Shown here piece after piece: positions 15,881-24,810 of a stretch of 64,000 bases of DNA. Source of the stretch: Actinopolyspora lacussalsi subsp. righensis (GTDB lineage: Bacteria; Actinomycetota; Actinomycetes; Mycobacteriales; Pseudonocardiaceae); assembly GCF_900116555.1 (NCBI RefSeq), contig NZ_FPAT01000001.1, positions 124,001 through 188,000 on the forward strand. Reading direction: 5' to 3'. The notes below the pieces were generated by a model. The model had not been told where the DNA came from. It worked only from the letters and a program-made list of their open reading frames with translations, and did no database searches. Positions within the stretch are counted from its first letter, which is position 1, and each line of letters starts with the position of its first letter. The position numbers and the translations under genes were made by a program.

Positions 15881-16975
15881 TCACGCGACGAGCCGCTGAC
15901 CGGTGCTGGGGTGGAACAGGTGCACATCCTCGTGATCCCGCAGCACCAGGTTCAGCGTCTCCCCCGCGCCGGGAACGCCGCGGCCATCGGTACGAACCGT
16001 GAACCGCTTGGCGACACCCGAGACATCCACGGAGCCGATTACCAGGGCGTCGGCACCCAGCTCCTCGACCAGTTCCACGTCCATCCGGATACCCTCCTCG
16101 TCGGCGGGCACCGGACGCAGCGCCTCCGGGCGTATCCCGAACATCACCTCGTCGAGTCCCTCCGCCGCGGCCTGTGCGGCGCGGGGCAGTTCGACCCGAT
16201 GACCGCCGAGCAACACGCTGTCTCCCCACGACGGGACGGTCTCCAGGTTCATCGCGGGTGATCCGATGAATCCGGCGACGAACGAGTTGGCGGGGTTGTC
16301 GTAGAGCTCACGCGGGGCGGCGACCTGCTGCAGGACTCCCCCGTCCAACACCGCCACCCGGTCGCCCATGGTCATGGCCTCGACCTGATCGTGGGTGACG
16401 TAGATGGTGGTGGTGCCCAGTTTCCGCTGCAGGGCGGCGATGTTCGCGCGGGTCTCCACCCGCAGTTTGGCATCGAGGTTCGACAGGGGCTCGTCCATCA
16501 GGAACACGCTCGGATCCCGGACGATGGCCCTGCCCATCGCGACCCGCTGCCGTTGCCCGCCGGACAGGGCACGTGGCTTGCGATCGAGGAACTCGCGCAG
16601 ATCCAGCATGTCGGCCGCCTCGGCGACCTTGCGGCGTATCACGTCCTTGGGGGTCTTGCGCAGTTTCAAGGCGAACCCCATGTTCTCGCCGACCGTCATG
16701 TGCGGGTACAGCGCGTAGGACTGAAACACCATCGCTATGTCGCGCGCCTTGGGAGGAGTGCCGGTGACATCGGCACTGCCGATCGAGATGCCGCCCTCGT
16801 CGACGTCCTCCAGCCCAGCGAGCATGCGCAGCGCCGTCGACTTCCCGGAGCCGGAAGGCCCCACCAGTACCAGGAACTCGCCGTCGCCGATCTCGAGGTC
16901 CAGTGAGTCGACAGCCCGGACCGGCGGTGTGCTCGGATAGGCTCTCGTGGCGGCGCGGTATTCGACTTCTGCCAT
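15881..16975 (-). CDS. msiK: MsiK-type ABC transporter ATPase for oligosaccharide uptake
   Basis: A 364-residue ATPase of the MalK/UgpC/MsiK group. Walker A GPSGSGKST is at residues 39-47, the Q-loop in VFQSYALYP, the signature LSGGQRQR at 137-144, Walker B VFLMDEP at 157-163 and the switch His in VTHDQ; a C-terminal TOBE/MalK-like regulatory domain ends the protein. MsiK energises CUT1 sugar importers that lack their own ATPase. The cebEFG genes here have none, and msiK follows bglC on the same strand 129 bp downstream of its stop. In Streptomyces msiK usually lies apart and serves several transporters. Confidence 0.85.
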   Translation of the reverse strand: MAEVEYRAATRAYPSTPPVRAVDSLDLEIGDGEFLVLVGPSGSGKSTALRMLAGLEDVDEGGISIGSADVTGTPPKARDIAMVFQSYALYPHMTVGENMGFALKLRKTPKDVIRRKVAEAADMLDLREFLDRKPRALSGGQRQRVAMGRAIVRDPSVFLMDEPLSNLDAKLRVETRANIAALQRKLGTTTIYVTHDQVEAMTMGDRVAVLDGGVLQQVAAPRELYDNPANSFVAGFIGSPAMNLETVPSWGDSVLLGGHRVELPRAAQAAAEGLDEVMFGIRPEALRPVPADEEGIRMDVELVEELGADALVIGSVDVSGVAKRFTVRTDGRGVPGAGETLNLVLRDHEDVHLFHPSTGQRLVA

Positions 16976-17056
16976 GGCGGTATTCCAATTCGTTCGGATG
17001 TGTGGGTGGAAGCCGCCCGTGGGGCTTCGGTGGACAACACCGGAGCCGCGGGCCGC

Positions 17057-17088
17057 GGCCCCGGCCGCCGGAGGGGCGCACCGGGGCC
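17057..17088 (-). terminator. GC-rich stem-loop between bglC and msiK
   Basis: GGCCCCGG (17057-17064) pairs with CCGGGGCC (17081-17088) 17 bp past the bglC stop codon. It may end or weaken transcription of the ceb operon before msiK. No T-tract is present. Confidence 0.4.
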
Positions 17089-17104
17089 GGAATCGAACAG
17101 GGCG

Positions 17105-18514
17105 TCAGCCGGTCAACGAGCCGTCGGGTTCCCGCGAGTGCGCGACGGCGCGGCGGTACCAGTCGAAGCTGTCCTTGCGGACTCGTCGTTGGGACTCGAA
17201 GTCCACGTACACCAGGCCGAAACGCTGCTCGTACCCTTCAGCCCACTCGAAGTTGTCCAGCAACGACCAGCAGTAGTAGCCGTGCACGACGACCCCGGCG
17301 CGCATCGCGCCGCGCAGTTCGCGCAGATGCGTGTCCAGATACTCGATGCGGTGCCCGTCGTGGATCTCACCCTCGCCGTCCGGCGCGTCGAATCCACTCG
17401 TTCCGTTCTCGGTGATGTAGATCGGTGGAAGCTCGGGGTAGCGTTCGCCGAGCCACAGCAGCAGTCGGGACAGTCCCGCCGCCTCCACCGGCCAGTTCAT
17501 CGTGGTCCGTCGCAGCGACTCGGGGGGATCGAGTTCGACCCCGATGTCATCGGCCGTGCGCAGCTTCGGATCGACGCTCTCGAAGGGCGCGGCCCGCACG
17601 TACGCCGGGAAGTAGTTGTTCACGCCCAGGAAGTCGAGCTCCGTGCCGATCAGTTCCAGGTCACCACCGCGCCGGAAGGAGAAGTCACTGATCTCGCCCC
17701 ACACCGTGCTTTCGATGTCCGGATAGCTCCCGGCCAACACCGGATCGGAGAACGCGAGATTCTGGTAGCACTCGTAGCGCCTGGCCGCGGCCACGTCCTC
17801 GGGGGAGTCGCTGACCGGTGTCACCGGATTCAGATTGAGCGTGATCCCGAACGACTCGTCACCGTAACGCTGCGCACGCATCGCGGCTGTCGCGGCGCCG
17901 TGTCCCAGCAGGAGGTGGTGGGCGGCGGCGAGCGCCTCGTGGCCCTCCCTGGCACCGGGCGCGTGCCTGCCCTCGGCGTAGCCGAGGAACGCGGCACAGA
18001 ACGGTTCGTTGAGCGTCGTCCACAACCGCACCCGGTCGCCGAGCTCGCGGTGCACGATCGCCGCGTAGTCGGCGAACCGGCCTGCCGTGTCGCGTTCACG
18101 CCATCCGCCCGCTTCCTCGAGCCGCTGGGGCAGATCCCAGTGGTACAGCGTCAGGCACGGTTCGATACCCGCCGTGAGCAGTTCGTCGACCAACCGCGAG
18201 TAGAAGTCGAGTCCCGCGCTGCTCGGCGCACCGCTGCCCTGCGGCTGTATCCGGGGCCATGCCACCGAGAACCGATAGCTGTCGACCCCCAGCTCGCGCA
18301 TCAGCGCGATGTCCTCCTCGTAACGGTGGTAGTGGTCGCAGGCCACATCGCCGGTGTCACCGTTGTCCACCGCACCGGCTCGGTGCGAGAAGGTGTCCCA
18401 GATGGACGCCCCGCGCCCGTTGACGTCCACCGCCCCTTCGATCTGATAGGCCGAGGTCGCCACTCCCCACCTGAAACCGTCGGGGAAGGTGGGGAAAGTA
18501 GATTCGCCAGTCAA
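17105..18514 (-). CDS. bglC: GH1 beta-glucosidase (cellobiase)
   Basis: A 469-residue cytoplasmic GH1 enzyme that hydrolyses imported cellobiose and short cello-oligosaccharides to glucose. The N-terminal signature FRWGVATSAYQIEGA (residues 14-28), acid/base Glu170 in TLNEP and nucleophile Glu369 in YITENG are intact. The TTG start has GGAG 8 nt upstream. It lies 88 bp downstream of cebG on the same strand, the standard cebEFG-bglC order of cellulolytic actinomycetes. A regulatory role through removal of the CebR inducer is known in Streptomyces and is inferred here. Confidence 0.9.
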   Translation of the reverse strand: MTGESTFPTFPDGFRWGVATSAYQIEGAVDVNGRGASIWDTFSHRAGAVDNGDTGDVACDHYHRYEEDIALMRELGVDSYRFSVAWPRIQPQGSGAPSSAGLDFYSRLVDELLTAGIEPCLTLYHWDLPQRLEEAGGWRERDTAGRFADYAAIVHRELGDRVRLWTTLNEPFCAAFLGYAEGRHAPGAREGHEALAAAHHLLLGHGAATAAMRAQRYGDESFGITLNLNPVTPVSDSPEDVAAARRYECYQNLAFSDPVLAGSYPDIESTVWGEISDFSFRRGGDLELIGTELDFLGVNNYFPAYVRAAPFESVDPKLRTADDIGVELDPPESLRRTTMNWPVEAAGLSRLLLWLGERYPELPPIYITENGTSGFDAPDGEGEIHDGHRIEYLDTHLRELRGAMRAGVVVHGYYCWSLLDNFEWAEGYEQRFGLVYVDFESQRRVRKDSFDWYRRAVAHSREPDGSLTG

Positions 18515-18602
18515 CTCGTTCGCTCCATTTCCGCTGTTGCGAAGTCCGGACCCGCCGTAAGGCGCCGAACGAAACGGCCGGGGACGGCTTCGCTCCCCCG
18601 GC

Positions 18603-19442
18603 TCACTTGACGGCTCCAGCCGTCAGCCCCTGCACGAGGTAACGCTGCAGGGCCAGGAAACCCAGCACGACCGGAATGCTGACCACCAACGAGGCCGACA
18701 TCACCTCGTTCCAGTAGACCGTGGACTGTGTGGAGTAATCACGCAGCCCGATCGCGAGGGTCGTGGAATCGGAATCGGTCATGATGGAGGCGAACAGGGT
18801 CTCGCCCCAGGCCGTCATGAACGCGTAGATCGACACCGCGGCTATGCCCGGTTTCGCGGCCGGGATCACGACCCGCCACAACGTCTGGACCGGGCCGGCT
18901 CCGTCGATGTAGGCCGCTTCGTCGAGATCGACCGGGATCGAGTCGAAGTAACTGACCAGCATCCAGATCGAGAAGGGAAGCGAGAAGGTCAGATACGTGA
19001 TGATCAGGCCGATGTGGCTGCCCTGGAGCACGATTCCCGTTGCCTGTCCGACAGTGGCGTAGATCAGGTACAGCGGCAGCAGGAACAGGATTCCCGGAAA
19101 CATCTGGGTGGACAGCACGGTGAACCGGAAGGCGTCACGACCGCGAAAGCGGTAACGGCTGATCGCGTAGGCGGCGAACAGCGCTATCAACACCGAGAAG
19201 GCGGCCGCCCCCAGCGAGACCACGGCACTGTTGACGAAGTAGTCGGCCAGCCGCACGGTCGACCACATGTCGACATAGGGCTCCAGCGTCAGCGCCGAGG
19301 GCAACCACTGAAACGTGTCCTGCACGTCGGCCAGGGGCTTCACCGAGGTCGTCACCATGACGTAAAGCGGTATGACGGTGAACAGCGTCAGCAGGCACAG
19401 TCCTACACCGCGAACCCACTGGAACCAGCGTGGCTCACGCAT
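18603..19442 (-). CDS. cebG: Cellobiose/cellotriose ABC transporter permease CebG
   Basis: A 279-residue inner-membrane permease of the CUT1 (MalG) type with six predicted helices. The EAA loop that contacts the ATPase is visible in DEAAYIDGAGPVQTLWRVV (near 184-202). It overlaps cebF by 8 nt, consistent with coupled translation. Together with CebF, the lipoprotein CebE and the ATPase MsiK it would import cellobiose and cellotriose. Confidence 0.88.
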   Translation of the reverse strand: MREPRWFQWVRGVGLCLLTLFTVIPLYVMVTTSVKPLADVQDTFQWLPSALTLEPYVDMWSTVRLADYFVNSAVVSLGAAAFSVLIALFAAYAISRYRFRGRDAFRFTVLSTQMFPGILFLLPLYLIYATVGQATGIVLQGSHIGLIITYLTFSLPFSIWMLVSYFDSIPVDLDEAAYIDGAGPVQTLWRVVIPAAKPGIAAVSIYAFMTAWGETLFASIMTDSDSTTLAIGLRDYSTQSTVYWNEVMSASLVVSIPVVLGFLALQRYLVQGLTAGAVK

Positions 19443-20406
19443 TGCGGCTCCTCCTCGAAGTCAGCATCAGGTACCCGGCGGTGATGACGAGCAGGAACAG
19501 CAGCAACAGGGTCGACATGGCCGAGCCGAGTCCGAAGTTCCAGGTCAAGAACGAGTTCTGATAAATGTGGATCGATATGAGATTCGCCGAGGAGGGAACC
19601 GCCTGGTCGAACAGCAGATAGGGAACGTTGAAGTCGTTGAACGTCCACAGGAACAGCACCAGGATCAGCACCTGACTGACCGGCTGCAACATCGGCACGG
19701 TGATCGTGCGTATCTGCTGCCAGAGCCCGGCGCCGTCCACCGCGGCGGCGTCGTAGATGTCGGTCGGAATGGACTGCAGTCCCGCCATCAGGGCGAGGAA
19801 GGCGAACGGCCACAACCGCCATATCGCGGTCACCGTCAGGCTCAGAAACGCGTTGTTGCCGAGCAGCCAGAAACGTTCACCGCCCAGCCCCAGGTCGGAC
19901 AACGTCGCGTTGACCATACCGTCGCTGCGGTCGAGCATGAACTTCCAGATCATCACCGAGGTGTAGATCGGTAGGGCGTACGGCACCAGGAACAGCCCGC
20001 GCAGCAGAGTCCTGCCGGGGAAGGACCGCTGCAGGAACAGCGCCGCGGCCAGCCCCATCACCCAGGACGCCCCCACGGTGATGACCGCGAAGGCGATGGT
20101 CACGGCGAAGGACTGGAACAGTTCGACCCCGGCGGCGCCGTCGAAATCCAGCGCGAAGCGGTAGTTCTGCAGCCCGGTGAACGGAGCGCTCATCCACTCG
20201 CGCAGGAAGAACTGGTTGAGCCGCAGAAAGCTCATCCAGAGCCCACCGAGCATCGGCACGATGTGCACCAGCAACTCGAAGAAGAGCGCGGGCGCCAGCA
20301 GCAGGTACGGCACGCTGCGTTTGCTGATCCTGGGACGTCTGGCTCGGGAACCGTTCGGCTCGGCGCCGGAAGGTGGTGCCGTCGAAGCGGTGCTGGTCAC
20401 CGTCAT
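19435..20406 (-). CDS. cebF: Cellobiose/cellotriose ABC transporter permease CebF
   Basis: A 323-residue CUT1 (MalF-type) permease. A disordered, basic N-terminal tail (about residues 1-30) precedes six membrane helices, and the EAA-type loop reads YDAAAVDGAGLWQQIRTIT in the second half. Its start overlaps the cebE stop by 4 nt (ATGA) and its 3' end overlaps cebG. The order cebE-cebF-cebG-bglC is conserved in cellulolytic actinomycetes. Confidence 0.88.
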   Translation of the reverse strand: MTVTSTASTAPPSGAEPNGSRARRPRISKRSVPYLLLAPALFFELLVHIVPMLGGLWMSFLRLNQFFLREWMSAPFTGLQNYRFALDFDGAAGVELFQSFAVTIAFAVITVGASWVMGLAAALFLQRSFPGRTLLRGLFLVPYALPIYTSVMIWKFMLDRSDGMVNATLSDLGLGGERFWLLGNNAFLSLTVTAIWRLWPFAFLALMAGLQSIPTDIYDAAAVDGAGLWQQIRTITVPMLQPVSQVLILVLFLWTFNDFNVPYLLFDQAVPSSANLISIHIYQNSFLTWNFGLGSAMSTLLLLFLLVITAGYLMLTSRRSRNA

Positions 20407-21728
20407 CGTGTCGAACCTCCACCGCTCCGCATCTTCTGCTGCGCCTCGTCCAGTGCTTCCGCGATGTCCTCGCTGCGCACCGAACGGTTGGTACCCGCTC
20501 TGGCGAACAGGTCACGCACCGCGGCTCCGACCGTGGTCTCGAATCGGTTCTCGTTGGGAATCATCGGGACCTGCTTCGACGACTCGGCGAGTATTCGGGA
20601 GAAAGTACGCAACGCGTCGGTGTTGAAAGCGGGATTGTCGTAGGCGTCCGAGACCACGGGCAGGCTGCCGTACTTCTCGTTGAGAATGCTCTGCTCTTCG
20701 GCACTGGTCAGAAACTTGACCAACTCGATCGCAGCGTCCTTGTTCTCGCTGTTGCGGTACACCGCGATGTTGGTACCGGCGACGTGACTGCGGACCTCCT
20801 CCCCTCCCTCGGGCAACGGATCCGGAGTCGGGAGCGGGAACACCCCCCACTCGCTGTCCGACATGCCGGCGGCACGGATCGCGGCGATCGAACTGTTCTG
20901 CGCCACCAGCATCCCCGCCTCACCGGTGGCGAAATTGCCCACGGCCTCGGTGGCCGAGCCGATCTCGGCATCATCGGGATTGACCACTCGGTGCTCGCTC
21001 ATCAGCTCCACGTAGCGCTGCACGCCGGAGGCCATCCGTGGTGAGGCGAACGTCGCCCTGCCGTTCGAGTCGAACAGCTGGGCCCCCTCCTGGTTCCCGA
21101 GCATGAAGGCGAAGTGCGCGTTCTCGGTGTAGCTGGCACCTGCCAGCGTCATCCCCCATTGATCCTGGCTCGGTCGAGTGAGGTCACGGGCGACGTCGAC
21201 GAATTCCGACCAGTTCTCCGGCGGTTGTTCGATTCCCGCCTCGCGGAACATCGCCTTGTTGTAGAAGACCCCGTAGGAAAGCCCGTACAACGGAACCGAG
21301 GACGGCGGCCTACCGGACATGCCGGTGGAGCTCATGCTGGTTTCCAGGAAACGGTCGCGTCCACCCAACCGCTGCATCCGTTCCTCGGTGAACGGCACGA
21401 AGGCACCCGTGGCCTGCAACGAAGCCGCCCATGTGTTTCCGAGATTGACCACGTCCGGTCCCACTCCGGAAACAGCCGACCCCAGAATCTTGTTCAGTAG
21501 ATCCCCCCAGCCGATCACCTCGACGTTCACCTCGATACCCGTACGGGCGGTGAACTTCTCGAACTCCTCGTTCAGAATCCTGCGGTCCTGTTGCGGACTG
21601 TTGCCCTGATTGCTCGCCCAGTAAGTCAGGGTCCGCTCGTCGTCCTGTTCCCGGGCGCACCCCGACAACAGGCTCGACGCCAGCACCAGGATGAGCACGA
21701 TCACCCCGGATAACCTTCTGTGCCGCAT
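20403..21728 (-). CDS. cebE: Cello-oligosaccharide-binding lipoprotein CebE
   Basis: A 441-residue extracellular solute-binding protein. The signal peptide ends in the lipobox LLSGC (Cys near residue 23), so the mature protein is anchored by a lipid, and the rest is a two-lobed binding domain of the CUT1 type. The ATG at 21728 follows AAGGAG; the frame opens further upstream without a signal sequence. It is the first gene of cebEFG-bglC, with a CebR-like palindrome and a TTGACA promoter upstream. Ligand identity rests on gene order and operators. Confidence 0.85.
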   Translation of the reverse strand: MRHRRLSGVIVLILVLASSLLSGCAREQDDERTLTYWASNQGNSPQQDRRILNEEFEKFTARTGIEVNVEVIGWGDLLNKILGSAVSGVGPDVVNLGNTWAASLQATGAFVPFTEERMQRLGGRDRFLETSMSSTGMSGRPPSSVPLYGLSYGVFYNKAMFREAGIEQPPENWSEFVDVARDLTRPSQDQWGMTLAGASYTENAHFAFMLGNQEGAQLFDSNGRATFASPRMASGVQRYVELMSEHRVVNPDDAEIGSATEAVGNFATGEAGMLVAQNSSIAAIRAAGMSDSEWGVFPLPTPDPLPEGGEEVRSHVAGTNIAVYRNSENKDAAIELVKFLTSAEEQSILNEKYGSLPVVSDAYDNPAFNTDALRTFSRILAESSKQVPMIPNENRFETTVGAAVRDLFARAGTNRSVRSEDIAEALDEAQQKMRSGGGSTR

Positions 21729-21828
21729 TACCACTCCTTGTCGCGGCGTCGATGGAGTCGGCAGCGGCGCCCGGACCGCGAAGCGCACGCCCGGACATCT
21801 CCCCCACCGGCTCACTCGTTCGTCTTGC

Positions 21829-21842
21829 TGGGAGCGCTCTCA
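21829..21842. promoter_or_regulatory. CebR-type operator (13/14) of cebE
   Basis: TGGGAGCGCTCTCA differs from the CebR palindrome TGGGAGCGCTCCCA at one base. It lies about 100 bp upstream of the cebE ATG and immediately downstream of the cebE -10 element, where a bound repressor would block initiation. Confidence 0.8.
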
Positions 21843-21853
21843 CTAGTCGTGAA

Positions 21854-21882
21854 AGACTGCTCGCGGACCCGTGGATTGTCAA
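21854..21882 (-). promoter_or_regulatory. Candidate cebE promoter
   Basis: On the minus strand a perfect TTGACA (21882-21877) is followed after 17 bp by CAGTCT (21859-21854). Transcription would start near 21846, at the edge of the CebR-type operator. Confidence 0.55.
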
Positions 21883-21999
21883 GTAAGTCACACGAAAGAC
21901 GAGGGCAACAGGCTGACACAGCAACCGAATCGGACAACACAACGTGATCAACTGTGTTCGCGACCGAACCGACACCACTAGGGGGTTCGAATTCAGGGG

Positions 22000-22028
22000 T
22001 TTACGCAACGCGTTCGAGTCGCTAGCTT
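22000..22028 (+). promoter_or_regulatory. Candidate promoter of the GH6 gene
   Basis: TTTACG (22000-22005) and TAGCTT (22023-22028) are spaced by 17 bp. The perfect CebR palindrome begins on the last base of the -10. Both hexamers are weak matches. Confidence 0.4.
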
Positions 22029-22041
22029 GGGAGCGCTCCCA
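22028..22041. promoter_or_regulatory. Perfect CebR operator of the GH6 cellulase gene
   Basis: TGGGAGCGCTCCCA is identical to the CebR consensus described in Streptomyces. It lies 135 bp upstream of the GH6 start codon, just after the candidate -10 element. Confidence 0.85.
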
Positions 22042-22175
22042 GTGATCTGGATCACCGAATGGTTCCGGGCTCGGGAGGAATGATTCGGCGTAGCTTCCTC
22101 CGCTGCGCTCAGTCGACGGTGGCCGGGCTGCCAACCGGTCACCGGCAGAACCGAAAACGGCAAGGAGCATCTCGC

Positions 22176-23624
22176 ATGCCATCCAACTCATTACCCGAGC
22201 AGGGGCGCAGACCGGCTTGGCGTCGCGTCGTGCCGGGATTCGTCGCGTTGGCGATGACGGCGGCGGTTCCCATGCTGGCCCCGGCCTCGTCGGAGGCAGC
22301 TCCCGCCCATGTGGACAACCCCTTCGAGGGAGCCACCTCCTACGTGAATCCCGACTATGCCGAGAACGTCCAGGCGTCCATCGACCAAACACAGGACGCC
22401 GAGCTGAAAGCCAAGATGCAGCAGGTCAAGTCGTACCCCACCGCGGTGTGGCTCGACCGCATCGCGGCGATCGAGGGCGGCGAGGCCAACAGTGGTCGGC
22501 TGAGTCTGCGCGAGCACCTCGACGAGGCACTGGCGCAGAAGGGCTCCGGTCCGATCACGGCCTCGTTCGTCATCTACGACCTGCCGGGACGCGACTGCGC
22601 CGCGCTGGCCTCGAACGGCGAGCTGCCGCTGACGCAGCAGGGCCTGCAGCGCTACAAGACCGACTACATCGACGCCATCACCGACGTGATGGACGACCCC
22701 AAGTACAACGACATCCGAATCACCACGGTGATCGAGCCGGACGGGCTGCCCAACCTGGTCACCAATCTGGACGATCCGGAATGCGCCGAGGCGAAGTCCA
22801 GCGGCATTCAGGTCGATGCCGTGCAGTACGCCCTCAACGAGCTGCACGATATTTCGAACGTCTACACGTACATGGATTTCGCGCACTCCGGTTGGCTGGG
22901 CTGGAACAACAATCTGACCCAGACGGTACAGCTCTACACGGACGTCGCGCAGGGCACCGAGGCAGGATTCCAGAGCGTCGACGGATTCGCGACCAACACT
23001 TCGAACTACACTCCGACGGAAGAGCCTTTCCTTACCGATCCCAACGCCCGAGTAGGCGGTGGTCAGGTCAGATCCGGAGACTTCTACGAGTGGAATCCGA
23101 ATTTCGACGAGTCCGATTTCGCGAGAAACCTCCACGACCAGTTGATCAGCAACGGCTGGCCCAGTGACGTCGGAACCATCATCGACACGGGCCGCAACGG
23201 ATGGGGCGGTTCGGAACGGCCGACCCAGGCCAGCTCCAGCAACGACCTGAACACCTACATCGAGGAATCGAAGGTGGACCGCCGCGCTCACCGCGGCCTT
23301 TGGTGCAACGTCAGCGGTGCCGGCATCGGAACTCCACCACAGGCCTCGCCCTCGGGCTACGGCTCCAGTATCGACGCGTTCGTGTGGACGAAGCCTCCGG
23401 GCGAATCCGACGGTTCCAGCGAGGAGATCCCGAACGACGAGGGCAAACACGCCGACCCGATGTGTGACCCCGACTACGTCGCACCCAACGCGGGCAACAA
23501 CCCCACCGGGGCACTGCCGAACTCGCCGTTGGCGGGTCACTGGTTCCACGAGCAGTTCAAGATGCTGGTGCAGAACGCTCATCCGGAAATCAACACAGCG
23601 GCCTCCCGGCAGGGAGCGAACTGA
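22176..23624 (+). CDS. Secreted GH6 cellobiohydrolase (exocellulase)
   Basis: A 482-residue exported enzyme that would release cellobiose from the non-reducing ends of cellulose. A signal peptide (about residues 1-42, ending SSEAAPA) precedes one GH6 catalytic domain. The first signature is YDLPGRDCAALASNG, the second VIEPDGLPNLV; each holds a conserved active-site Asp. DFAHSGWLGW, DTGRNGWGG, WCNVSGAGIG and VWTKPPGESDG match the exo-type (Cel6B-like) branch. No cellulose-binding module is present, which is unusual for a cellobiohydrolase of this group. The ATG has AAGGAG 8 nt upstream. The following hairpin ends this as a single-gene transcript. Confidence 0.88.
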   Translation: MPSNSLPEQGRRPAWRRVVPGFVALAMTAAVPMLAPASSEAAPAHVDNPFEGATSYVNPDYAENVQASIDQTQDAELKAKMQQVKSYPTAVWLDRIAAIEGGEANSGRLSLREHLDEALAQKGSGPITASFVIYDLPGRDCAALASNGELPLTQQGLQRYKTDYIDAITDVMDDPKYNDIRITTVIEPDGLPNLVTNLDDPECAEAKSSGIQVDAVQYALNELHDISNVYTYMDFAHSGWLGWNNNLTQTVQLYTDVAQGTEAGFQSVDGFATNTSNYTPTEEPFLTDPNARVGGGQVRSGDFYEWNPNFDESDFARNLHDQLISNGWPSDVGTIIDTGRNGWGGSERPTQASSSNDLNTYIEESKVDRRAHRGLWCNVSGAGIGTPPQASPSGYGSSIDAFVWTKPPGESDGSSEEIPNDEGKHADPMCDPDYVAPNAGNNPTGALPNSPLAGHWFHEQFKMLVQNAHPEINTAASRQGAN

Positions 23625-23694
23625 GGGGAGCACCCCGACAGTTTGATCCGGCTCGATTGAAACACCGCGCCATGTAGATCAGCCGGAACCAGGA

Positions 23695-23730
23695 CCGTCC
23701 CGCCCGAGCGGATTCGGGCGGGACGGTTTT
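23695..23730 (+). terminator. Intrinsic terminator of the GH6 gene
   Basis: CCGTCCCGCCCGA (23695-23707) pairs perfectly with TCGGGCGGGACGG (23714-23726) around a 6-nt loop and is followed by TTTT. Confidence 0.9.
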
Positions 23731-23896
23731 CGCGTATCGACCGCTCGCCCGACCTCCAAAGTGATCAAAGTCGCCGACCCCGGAACAACACGGAGAAACA
23801 TTCCACGATCTCTCCCGGAAAAAACAGATCACATCGGGGAACAACAAGGACTATCGCCACAATACACAAAATCACCTGATCGCACCATTCGTATGT

Positions 23897-23910
23897 AGGG
23901 AGCGCTCACT
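23897..23910. promoter_or_regulatory. CebR-like operator (11/14) of the LPMO gene
   Basis: AGGGAGCGCTCACT keeps the GGGAGCGCTC core of the CebR palindrome. It lies 44 bp upstream of the LPMO start codon. Confidence 0.65.
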
Positions 23911-23953
23911 AAAATCAACGGTGGACCACGAAGAGAACCGAACGGGAGCAGAA

Positions 23954-24625
23954 ATGCGATTACGAGGAAAAATGATCGCCCTCGGCGCCCTGGGCGCGGC
24001 GGTCGCACTGTTCACCTCGACGATGAATCCCGGCGTGGCACAGGCCCACGGCGGATTCACGTACCCGAAAACCAGAACCTACGCCTGCTACGTCAACGGT
24101 CTGGAAGGTGGCCAGGGTGGTGACCTCGCCCCCACCAACCCGGCCTGTGCCGAGGCTATCGAGCGCGGCGGCAAGACCGCGCTGTGGAACTGGTTCGGCA
24201 ATCTGATCAGCGATGTGGGCGACAACCATCGCGAAAGGATTCCCGACGGGAAGCTGTGCGGGCCCACGGAGACGTTCGACGCCTACAACATGGCCCGTAC
24301 GGACTGGCCGACCACCACGATGCCCGCCGGTGAGACGGTCACCCTGCGGTACAACGCCTGGGCCGCACACCCCGGTACCTGGTACCAGTACGTGACGAAG
24401 GACAGCTGGGATCCCAGCGAACCACTGGCCTGGTCCGATCTGGAACCCGAGCCCTTCAACACGGTCACCAATCCGCCGATCAACGGCAGCGGACCCCACG
24501 GTGACGAGTACACCTGGCAGGCCGAGCTGCCGGACAAGGACGGCAGGCACCTCATCTACTCGATCTGGCAGCGCTCGGACAGCCCGGAGGCCTTCTACAA
24601 CTGCTCCGACGTGATCTTCGAGTGA
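23954..24625 (+). CDS. AA10 lytic polysaccharide monooxygenase
   Basis: A 223-residue secreted copper enzyme that oxidatively cleaves crystalline polysaccharide. The signal peptide should be cut at AQA|HGG, making His32 the mature N-terminus. His32 and His139 (in AWAAHPGTW) form the histidine brace that binds copper. HGGFTYPKTRTYACY and the paired Cys residues are typical of cellulose-active AA10 enzymes of actinomycetes. No binding module is attached. The ATG at 23954 follows GGGAG by 6 nt. The CebR-like operator and its place between GH6 and GH12 cellulases point to cellulose rather than chitin as substrate. Confidence 0.88.
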   Translation: MRLRGKMIALGALGAAVALFTSTMNPGVAQAHGGFTYPKTRTYACYVNGLEGGQGGDLAPTNPACAEAIERGGKTALWNWFGNLISDVGDNHRERIPDGKLCGPTETFDAYNMARTDWPTTTMPAGETVTLRYNAWAAHPGTWYQYVTKDSWDPSEPLAWSDLEPEPFNTVTNPPINGSGPHGDEYTWQAELPDKDGRHLIYSIWQRSDSPEAFYNCSDVIFE

Positions 24626-24655
24626 TCGTCATACCGTGACTGGTCAGTCGGGCGT

Positions 24656-24702
24656 GGTGATGGGACACGACGACCGTGGTCCCGTGCAGTGCTCCCATCA
24701 CC
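24656..24702 (+). terminator. 10-bp inverted repeat after the LPMO gene
   Basis: GGTGATGGGA (24656-24665) pairs perfectly with TCCCATCACC (24693-24702), 30 bp past the LPMO stop, followed by ACTTTG. The 27-nt loop is long. It may terminate LPMO transcription or fold in a GH12 leader. A weak CebR-like string (24684-24697, 10/14) overlaps the right arm. Confidence 0.45.
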
Positions 24703-24810
24703 ACTTTGACAACGGACCCGTTTCGCGGCTCGACGGACCGCCGTGAGGCGGCGGTGGAGCCCGAGGACGGAATCCGCAGCACCCAACGGATCGGATAGGA
24801 CTACGTCTCG

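Larger units (their letters stand above)
21729..22175. other. Divergent cebE / GH6 control region
   Basis: This 447-bp region holds two divergent promoters, each with a CebR-type operator next to the expected transcription start: 21829-21842 for cebE and 22028-22041 for the GH6 gene. No gene is seen in it. Confidence 0.7.
23625..23953. other. Intergenic region between GH6 and LPMO genes
   Basis: It contains a strong intrinsic terminator for the GH6 gene (23695-23730) and a CebR-like palindrome (23897-23910) ahead of the LPMO. No further gene is visible. Confidence 0.6.
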